A stretch of DNA of 11,308 nt from an uncultured Collinsella sp. (GTDB lineage Bacteria > Actinomycetota > Coriobacteriia > Coriobacteriales > Coriobacteriaceae). Below, in pieces: positions 6,160 to 11,308 of this stretch. The stretch lies in assembly GCA_905211615.1 (NCBI GenBank), contig CAJMBB010000060.1, forward strand, positions 1 to 11,308. Direction: 5' to 3'. The notes below the pieces were generated by a model. It was not told the origin of the DNA and did no database searches. It was given only the letters and a program-made list of their open reading frames with translations. The position numbers and the translations under genes were made by a program. How positions within the stretch are numbered: position 1 is the first letter of the stretch; each line of letters opens with the position of its first letter.

Positions 6160-6878
6160 TCGTCACCCTCTTTGGCACATGGCTCAGCGGTGGTCGTGGT
6201 AGCCACGTCAGCATCAGGTTCCGCAGAAGCATCCTTCCCCTGGGCCTTGATCGCCACCGACGCCGGACCAACCTGGATATCCCCGCGCGCCCAATCGCCA
6301 TCGAGCGCACGCGCCACCCAGTGATAGATGGGGATCGTAAAGAAGATCAGCGCGGCAAAGGGACCGGCACCAAACAGGAACATCAGCAAAAAGAACAGTA
6401 GCCAACACACGGCCCAATACGGGAACGACTGGAACGGGCCCTTCACCGGAGTCGAGCCAACCGCGGTGCCACTCGTCGCCTGCGCCGTAGCGGCATTGGC
6501 GGCCTGCGCACTCCAGCTTGCCGCCTGCGCCGCCTTGGCCGCAGCATCACTCGCCTGCGTTGCCGCCTCGGTAGCGCGCGCCGCCGTCTCATGGGCGCGA
6601 GCACGCTCTGCCGCCTCGGCCTCGCGCTGACGGGCGCGGTCCTCGTTCTCAAACTCGATATCGTCCTCGATCTCGTCGCTCGGATTGAGCAGCTCGTCCA
6701 GGCTCACGCCATAGAGTTTGGCGAGCGAGATTAGGTTCTCGGTATCGGGCGAGCTCTCCGCGCGCTCCCATTTACTGACTGCCTGGCGCGACAGCCCCAG
6801 CTTTCGCGCCAGCCCTTCTTGGCTAAAACCCTTGCTGCGACGAAGGTCGGCGAGCCGCTGCGCAGTTTCTACATTCAT
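6156..6878 (-). CDS. XRE-family transcriptional regulator with C-terminal membrane segments
   Basis: A 240-residue protein. Residues 6-61 form an XRE/Cro-type helix-turn-helix: AQRLADLRRSKGFSQEGLAR, LGLSRQAVSKWERAESSPD, then NLISLAKLYGVSLDELL. An acidic stretch (67-82) leads into a very Ala-rich, charged helix (about 80-135, probable coiled coil), then two hydrophobic segments (about 154-170 and 172-188) and a polar tail. The layout implies a DNA-binding domain tethered to the cytoplasmic membrane. The start at 6878 is chosen because AGGAGG sits 4 nt upstream and the HTH begins at once; the frame stays open upstream to 7127 but that extension has no domain. It overlaps the DUF4097 gene by 4 nt, a pairing seen in many Gram-positive genomes, and presumably controls that operon and perhaps itself. 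The signal and the DNA site are unknown. Confidence 0.88.
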   Translation of the reverse strand: MNVETAQRLADLRRSKGFSQEGLARKLGLSRQAVSKWERAESSPDTENLISLAKLYGVSLDELLNPSDEIEDDIEFENEDRARQREAEAAERARAHETAARATEAATQASDAAAKAAQAASWSAQAANAATAQATSGTAVGSTPVKGPFQSFPYWAVCWLLFFLLMFLFGAGPFAALIFFTIPIYHWVARALDGDWARGDIQVGPASVAIKAQGKDASAEPDADVATTTTAEPCAKEGDE

Positions 6879-6996
6879 GGTTCCTCCTATGTGATGCCAG
6901 CCGTGCCGCCGGACCGTTTTTGTTCTTAAGGCGCCTTGCACAGTTAAAAATCTATCCGCCACCGCCAAAAGCATGCCACCTATTCTAGTGAGATTT

Positions 6997-7025
6997 TTGA
7001 CAACCGGCGGTTGCGGGCACATATG
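6997..7025 (+). promoter_or_regulatory. Candidate promoter with operator-like palindrome, divergent intergenic region
   Basis: A perfect -35 box TTGACA (6997-7002) stands 17 bp from CATATG (7020-7025), a weak -10, reading towards the methyltransferase gene. The palindrome CAACC-GGC-GGTTG (7001-7013) overlaps the end of the -35 box and the spacer, where a repressor would sit. A second weak candidate, TTGTCC (7070-7075) with TAGTAT (7094-7099) and an 18-bp spacer, lies closer to the gene. For the opposite-strand regulator only an isolated TAGAAT (6987-6982) is visible. Confidence 0.35.
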
Positions 7026-7145
7026 AGCTGCGGAAATGTGTCCAAACAAAGCAATGACCCACGGCTCGGTTGTCCCCGTTGCGGCGTTAACGGTAGTATG
7101 GTCGTACTGTTTATTCCGCACCGCCAACGGAGGGAGTCCCGCGCC

Positions 7146-8018
7146 GTGAACCGCGATTTCGCCTCATCGCTCATCCAGCTCAACAATACGTTCTATCGCG
7201 AGCACTCCGCCTCCTTTTCCGATACGCGCCAGGCCCCGTGGCCCGGCTGGGTGCGCACCATGGACATTGCGCTCGAACAGCTCGACGTCGCCACGATCGA
7301 GCATCCCGTCCGCGTCTTCGATCTTGCCTGCGGCAATATGCGATTCGAAAACTTTGCCGCCGGCGGCGCACTCGCCGCCAAGGGCGTCAACGGCGCAAAC
7401 CCCTCGGCAGATGCCAGTTGCCCGTTTGAGTTCTATGGTGTCGACTCGTGTCAAGATTTGGCTATCGATGCACATGGCCACGCCCTGCGCATTCCCAACC
7501 TGCGCTTCCAGGAACTCGATGTGCTCGACGCCCTCATGAAGCTCAACCCCGCCGAGACACCCGACGTGCTTTTCGACGCCCCGCTCGCCGACATCTCGGT
7601 CTGCTTTGGATTTATGCACCACGTGCCGTCGTGCGAGTACCGCGTACGCGTGCTCGACGCCCTGGTGCGCCAGACGCGCCCAGGCGGCATCATCGCCATC
7701 AGCTTTTGGGAGTTTATGAACGACGAGCGCATGGCGCGCAAGGCTGTTCGCGCCGAGGCCCGCGCCGAGCTCACCCCGCCGTTTGAGGGTTACGATTCCG
7801 CGCAGTTTGAAGCCGGTGACCACCTCATTGGCTGGCAAAACGACCGCCACGCCTACCGCTATTGCCATCACTTTGACGATCAGCAGATCACCGACCTGGT
7901 GCGCGGCGTGCGTACGTTCTACAAGAGCGGCGAGGTCCCCGTGCGCGAGCTTGAGCGTTTCCATGCCGACGGTCGCAGCGGAGATCTCAACCGCTATGTG
8001 ATTCTCAAGCGCCTGTAG
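7146..8018 (+). CDS. Class I SAM-dependent methyltransferase, Trm9/ALKBH8-like
   Basis: A 290-residue protein from GTG 7146, preceded by GGAGGGAG with a 9-nt gap; upstream in-frame codons back to 7011 lack a ribosome site. The order of conserved blocks matches my recollection of yeast Trm9: LNNTFYREHSASFSDTRQAPWP (13-33) against VYNEIAPHFSQTRYKPWP; SAM motif I VFDLACGNMRF (57-67) against IDVGCGNGKY; ADISVCFGFMHHV (148-160) against FAISIAVVHH; then RPGGIIAISFWEF (178-190), DHLIGW (225-230) against DVFVPW, and RYCHHF (238-243) against NYYHVY. Trm9 and ALKBH8 methylate cm5U34 of tRNA to mcm5U34, using the intermediate made by Elongator. An elp3 gene lies 2 kb away and a TrmB-like gene follows by 119 bp, which fits a tRNA substrate. 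Other small-molecule methyltransferases share this fold, so the specific role is an inference. Confidence 0.8.
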   Translation: MNRDFASSLIQLNNTFYREHSASFSDTRQAPWPGWVRTMDIALEQLDVATIEHPVRVFDLACGNMRFENFAAGGALAAKGVNGANPSADASCPFEFYGVDSCQDLAIDAHGHALRIPNLRFQELDVLDALMKLNPAETPDVLFDAPLADISVCFGFMHHVPSCEYRVRVLDALVRQTRPGGIIAISFWEFMNDERMARKAVRAEARAELTPPFEGYDSAQFEAGDHLIGWQNDRHAYRYCHHFDDQQITDLVRGVRTFYKSGEVPVRELERFHADGRSGDLNRYVILKRL

Positions 8019-8088
8019 CCACCGACGACTCGCCGTCGAGCCGCACCACGTCTTTCGGGCAAACTATGCCCACCCCTTTTTCAACCCA

Positions 8089-8120
8089 TTGACGGAACGC
8101 GCAGCTATACGTTCCATACT
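8089..8120 (+). promoter_or_regulatory. Inverted repeat and partial promoter upstream of the TrmB-like gene
   Basis: GGAACG (8094-8099) and CGTTCC (8110-8115) form a 6-bp inverted repeat with a 10-nt loop. It overlaps the end of a -35-like TTGACG (8089-8094) and lies just before CATACT (8115-8120). The 20-bp spacing is too long for a standard sigma-70 promoter, so this could be an operator, an mRNA hairpin or chance. Confidence 0.25.
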
Positions 8121-8137
8121 TATGACCAAGGAGCCTC

Positions 8138-8977
8138 ATGGGAGCCGTCCACGTTCGCACGCCTAAGAACTTTGTGCTCGAGGAGCGCCTGGAGCGCTAC
8201 GCCGATGCGATTGAGACGAACCCCGAAATCTATGCCGGAGATTGGCGCGAGGCTTGCGCGCCAGTTGGCAGCAAGCCCTTCGAACACCTTCATCTGGATC
8301 TGGGCTGCGGCAAAGGCACCTATCTGGTTGAGCGCGCTCGCCGTGAGCCCGACACGCTCTTTGTCGGCATGGACCAGGAGCCCATCTGCATCGCCTATGC
8401 CGCGCAGAAAATCTGCGAGCAGGCGCTATCCAACGCACTCGTCCTGCCCCGAGGCGCCACATCGCTGCCACAGCTGTTTGCCGCAGGCGAGCTCGATGCC
8501 ATCACCATCAACTTTCCCACGCCGCAGCCCAAGGCCAAGTACGCCAAAAAACGACTCGTCCATGTCGACCATTTGATTCTCTACCGCCCGCTCTTTTCAG
8601 CCGGCGCCACCGTCACGCTGCGCACCGACAGCAAGCCATTGCGCGACTACGCCCTGGGGCAGTTTGCCGCGGCCGGCTACGACACGCTTTGGGTAAGCGA
8701 CAACGTCCGCCGAGACCATCCCGAGCATCCCGAGACCGAATATGAGCGCCGCACGCGCGAGATGGGTGCCGTCGTCTATGGCATTTGCGCCATGCCCGGA
8801 GCGCAGCCAACCGACGAACAGCTCACAGTAGGACGCGCGCAGGAGCAAAGCCTTGCCTGCTACCTGCCCGATAACCTCGATGAGCTCACCTATGTACCTC
8901 TGGGCATGGAAGAAGCCGTCGAGAACTTTAGAAACCGCGCCCGCAAAGGCAAGAAGCACCTGCCGCAAGAGCACTAG
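8138..8977 (+). CDS. trmB: TrmB-family tRNA (guanine-N7)-methyltransferase-like protein, divergent active site
   Basis: A 279-residue protein, longer than typical TrmB (about 210-240). The ATG is preceded by AAGGAG with a 5-nt gap. The fold is clear: HLDLGCGKGTYLVERARREP (52-71) and FVGMDQEP (75-82) form the SAM site, ITINFPTPQPKAKYAKKRL (122-140) corresponds to the TrmB signature, and TLRTDSKPLRDYA (160-172) and TEYERRTREMG (200-210) match the TD and T.YE...G motifs. Canonical TrmB makes m7G46 in the tRNA variable loop. The signature normally reads NFPDPWPKkRHxKRRL; here DPW is replaced by TPQ and the RH position by KY, so an aspartate important for catalysis in TrmB is missing. Residues 220-279 add a basic tail ending RKGKKHLPQEH. 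It may be a paralogue with altered substrate, an inactive tRNA-binding partner, or an active lineage-specific variant. The gene follows the Trm9-like methyltransferase. Confidence 0.75.
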   Translation: MGAVHVRTPKNFVLEERLERYADAIETNPEIYAGDWREACAPVGSKPFEHLHLDLGCGKGTYLVERARREPDTLFVGMDQEPICIAYAAQKICEQALSNALVLPRGATSLPQLFAAGELDAITINFPTPQPKAKYAKKRLVHVDHLILYRPLFSAGATVTLRTDSKPLRDYALGQFAAAGYDTLWVSDNVRRDHPEHPETEYERRTREMGAVVYGICAMPGAQPTDEQLTVGRAQEQSLACYLPDNLDELTYVPLGMEEAVENFRNRARKGKKHLPQEH

Positions 8978-9011
8978 CTTCACGCGCCCATTTCCTGCAT
9001 TTTCTCGCGCG

Positions 9012-9042
9012 CTGGCACCCCGCGGCGCCGCTACGCCATAAT
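9012..9042 (+). promoter_or_regulatory. Weak candidate promoter of the DUF3516 helicase
   Basis: CATAAT (9037-9042) differs from the -10 consensus at one base and lies 33 nt before the helicase ATG. The best -35, CTGGCA (9012-9017), matches four of six bases at 19 bp spacing. The 98-bp gap after the TrmB-like gene has no clear terminator, so readthrough is also possible. Confidence 0.3.
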
Positions 9043-9075
9043 AGTTGGCGGACAATCGCGAGAGAAAGCAACCAC

Positions 9076-11308
9076 ATGGCACAGACCACGACAGATACCG
9101 CCGCCAGCACCGTTTCCGGTGCCGGGGCCGCCAGCTCATTCTCGGGCGGCACGGGAACCGAGGCCGAGTTTGGCTCGCTCGGCGCGCTCTCCCCCACCTG
9201 GTGGGAGCCCGAGGACGGCAGCGAGCCCGAGCCATGGCTCACGGCCGATCAAGCCTTCGAACGCTTCTTTGAATGGACGAGCGATCGCGGCATTGAGCTG
9301 TGGGACCACCAAGAAGAGGCCCTCATGGACCTGGCTGCCGGCGATCACGTCATTTTAGGCACACCGACCGGATCGGGTAAATCGCTCGTCGCGCTGGGTA
9401 TGCTCTTTATGGGCATGGCACAGGGCAAGCGCTGCTACTATACGGCTCCTATCAAGGCTCTGGTCAGCGAGAAGTTCTTCGACCTGGTACAGGTGCTCGG
9501 CCGCGACAACGTCGGCATGATCACCGGCGATACGCACATCAACACCAAGGCGCCCGTCATCTGCTGCACGGCCGAAATCCTTGCCAACGATGCGCTGCGC
9601 GAGGGTGAGGACGCCGATGTGGGCTGCGTGGCCATGGACGAGTTCCACTACTTTGCCGACCCCGACCGCGGCTGGGCCTGGCAGGTGCCGCTGCTCACCC
9701 TGCCCCACACGCAATTCATGCTCATGAGCGCCACGCTCGGCGATGTCACCGCGATCGCCGCCTCGCTCGAGGAACACACCGGCGCTACCTGCGACCTAGT
9801 CGTCGACGCCCCGCGTCCCGTACCGCTGAGCTACGACTATGTGACGACCTCCCTCGAGGGCACCGTCGAGCTCGCGATGCGTCGCGGCGAGGCCCCGCTC
9901 TACATCGTGCACTTTAGCCAGGATGCCGCACTTGCGACGGCGCAATCCCTCGCCAACTTTGGCATTGCCAGCAAGGAGCAGCGCGAGGCCATCAAGGAAG
10001 CGGCCAAGGGCACGAGCTTCTCGACGGCCTTCGGCAAGATCCTCAAGCGCCTGCTCGGCTGCGGCGTCGGCGTGCACCATGCTGGCATGTTGCCGCGCTA
10101 TCGCCTGCTGGTCGAGCGCTTGGCGCAGCAGGGCCTGCTGCCCGTCATCTGCGGCACCGATACGCTCGGCGTCGGCATCAACGTACCCATCCACACCGTG
10201 GTGCTCACCGCGCTCACCAAGTTCGATGGCTACAAGATGCGTCGTCTGCGCGCCCGCGAGTTCCATCAGATTGCCGGTCGCGCCGGCCGTTCGGGCTTCG
10301 ATACGGAGGGCATGGTCATCGCCGAGGCCCCGGAGCACGAGATCGAGAACGCCAAGCTCATGGCCAAGGCGGGCGACGACCCCAAGAAGCTCCGCAAGAT
10401 TAAAAAGAAGAAGGCCCCCGAGGGCTTTGTCACCTGGAACAAGCAGACCTTTGAGCGCCTGATCGAGACACAGCCCGAGACGCTCAAGCCGCGCCTGCGC
10501 ATCACACACTCCATGGTGATTAGCGTGGTCGAGCAGGGCGGCGATGCCCGAGCCCGCGTACACGACCTCATCGAGACGAGCTTGCAGACCCCCGAGGAAA
10601 AGGCCAAGCTCGAGGTTCGCGCCGACGAGATCTTCGCAACGCTCATCGACTCCGGCGTCGTCGTGCGCACCGAGGTGCCGCCCGCACCCGACGCTCCGGC
10701 TGACGCCGCGCCGGACATCGACTACGCGCTGACGGTCGACCTGCCCGAGGACTTTGCCCTCGATCAGCCGCTCTCACCGTTCTTGCTTGCCGCGCTGGAG
10801 CTGCTCGACCCCGAGAGTGAGACCTATACCATGGATCTGATCTCGATGGTCGAGGCTACGCTCGAGGATCCCAAGCAGGTGCTGCGCGCACAGGAGCGCG
10901 CAGCACGTGATCGTGCTATGGCCGAGATGAAGGCCGACGGCGTCGACTATGAGGAGCGTCTGGAGCGCATTCAGGACGTCACGCACGAAAAGCCGCTCGA
11001 GGATTTGCTCGACGCCGCCTTTGACAAGTACTGCCAGGAAGTGCCCTGGGCAAACGACTACCAGCTCTCTCCCAAGAGCGTTCTGCGCGATATGCTGGAA
11101 AGCGCGAGCGATTTTAAGGGTTACATTCAAAAGCTCGGCATCGCCCGCTCCGAGGGCATTCTGCTGCGCTACCTAGCCGAGGCCTACCGTTCCCTCGATC
11201 GCACCGTACCCATCGAGAAGCGCGATGAGCGCTTGCGCGACATTATCTCGTGGCTGGGCTTTGTGGTGCGCTCGGTGGACTCGAGCCTGGTGGACGAGTG
11301 GGAGAACG
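9076..11308 (+). CDS. DEAD/DEAH-box helicase, DUF3516 (Ski2/Mtr4-like) family, truncated by the window end
   Basis: The frame runs from ATG 9076 past the window edge with no stop; 744 codons are visible. GAGAGAAAG lies about 7 nt upstream of the ATG. The first 50 or so residues are Ala/Ser/Thr/Gly/Glu-rich and probably disordered. Then come the superfamily 2 motifs: Walker A GTPTGSGKS (95-103), motif II MDEFHYFADPDRGWAWQVP (187-205), motif III MSATLG (217-222), GVGVHHAGMLP (330-340), GTDTLGVGIN (360-369) and motif VI QIAGRAGRSG (398-407). DEFHYYSDPDRGWAWQ-type motif II is characteristic of the actinobacterial DUF3516 group, related to the RNA-exosome helicases Ski2 and Mtr4. The basic stretch KKLRKIKKKK (about 432-441) and a long helical C-terminal region follow. 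Expected activity is ATP-dependent RNA (or RNA/DNA) unwinding in the cytoplasm; the bacterial pathway is not established. Confidence 0.9.
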   Translation, partial: MAQTTTDTAASTVSGAGAASSFSGGTGTEAEFGSLGALSPTWWEPEDGSEPEPWLTADQAFERFFEWTSDRGIELWDHQEEALMDLAAGDHVILGTPTGSGKSLVALGMLFMGMAQGKRCYYTAPIKALVSEKFFDLVQVLGRDNVGMITGDTHINTKAPVICCTAEILANDALREGEDADVGCVAMDEFHYFADPDRGWAWQVPLLTLPHTQFMLMSATLGDVTAIAASLEEHTGATCDLVVDAPRPVPLSYDYVTTSLEGTVELAMRRGEAPLYIVHFSQDAALATAQSLANFGIASKEQREAIKEAAKGTSFSTAFGKILKRLLGCGVGVHHAGMLPRYRLLVERLAQQGLLPVICGTDTLGVGINVPIHTVVLTALTKFDGYKMRRLRAREFHQIAGRAGRSGFDTEGMVIAEAPEHEIENAKLMAKAGDDPKKLRKIKKKKAPEGFVTWNKQTFERLIETQPETLKPRLRITHSMVISVVEQGGDARARVHDLIETSLQTPEEKAKLEVRADEIFATLIDSGVVVRTEVPPAPDAPADAAPDIDYALTVDLPEDFALDQPLSPFLLAALELLDPESETYTMDLISMVEATLEDPKQVLRAQERAARDRAMAEMKADGVDYEERLERIQDVTHEKPLEDLLDAAFDKYCQEVPWANDYQLSPKSVLRDMLESASDFKGYIQKLGIARSEGILLRYLAEAYRSLDRTVPIEKRDERLRDIISWLGFVVRSVDSSLVDEWEN

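Noticed and set aside
5074..6324. 416-codon + strand frame antisense to elp3 start and the DUF4097 gene
   Set aside because: It crosses a strong terminator and two real genes in the opposite direction, and its translation has no recognisable domain. Long antisense frames are expected opposite GC-biased genes.
6879..7127. N-terminal extension of the XRE regulator to 7127
   Set aside because: The AGGAGG sequence 4 nt before ATG 6878 and the immediate start of the HTH make 6878 the natural start; the extension would cover the promoter region and has no domain.
7164..7964. 266-codon minus-strand frame opposite the Trm9-like gene
   Set aside because: The + strand frame holds all the methyltransferase motifs in order, whereas this one has no motif and no ribosome site.
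9796..10563. 255-codon minus-strand frame opposite the DUF3516 helicase
   Set aside because: It lies opposite conserved helicase motifs IV-VI and is an expected shadow of a GC-rich gene.
1..11308. CRISPR arrays, tRNA or rRNA genes, insertion sequences
   Set aside because: I saw no regularly spaced repeats, no cloverleaf-like or rRNA-like stretches and no transposase or integrase motifs in any frame.

Overview
The window looks like a chromosomal stretch from a high-GC member of the Coriobacteriia, most like Collinsella. That placement is an inference from base composition, strong GC-driven codon use with long antisense shadow frames, and gene families I associate with this class: a DUF3516-type helicase, a stand-alone Elp3, and an XRE regulator paired with a DUF4097 protein. 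Most genes sit near 60% GC or above (positions 10261-10320 have 38 G/C of 60). The stretch from about 337 to 2260 is clearly AT-richer (22 of 60 at 541-600, 28 of 60 at 1501-1560) and looks foreign.

Layout: (1) 1-336, 3' end of a probable Lhr-like DEAD/DEAH helicase on +, followed by a hairpin and a degenerate second copy of it. (2) About 337-2260, an AT-rich island: roughly 400 bp with no convincing gene, a 37-nt hairpin, a 67-codon ORF, and an MFS transporter translationally coupled to that ORF (both on -). (3) 2362-5157, two abutting genes on -: an elp3-like tRNA-modifying radical SAM/GNAT enzyme and then a membrane-anchored spermidine-synthase-fold protein. A strong hairpin at 5176-5209 separates them from the next unit. 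(4) 5260-6878, a two-gene unit on -: an XRE regulator with two membrane segments, overlapping a DUF4097 adhesin-like protein by 4 nt. (5) 7146-8977, two methyltransferase genes on +: a Trm9/ALKBH8-like enzyme and a divergent TrmB-like protein. (6) 9076 to the end, the first 744 codons of a Ski2-like DUF3516 helicase on +.

The most interesting theme is tRNA modification. Elp3 makes the cm5U34 wobble intermediate, and 2 kb away lies a methyltransferase that resembles Trm9, which in eukaryotes methylates the Elongator product to mcm5U34. A divergent TrmB-family protein follows. Together these suggest a compact bacterial version of the Elongator-Trm9 route. This rests on motif reading only and needs a phylogeny and tRNA mass spectrometry. 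Secondary themes are a possibly leaderless elp3 transcript, a putative membrane-tethered envelope sensor pair, and the horizontally acquired transporter island.

No tRNA, rRNA, CRISPR array or transposase was seen.
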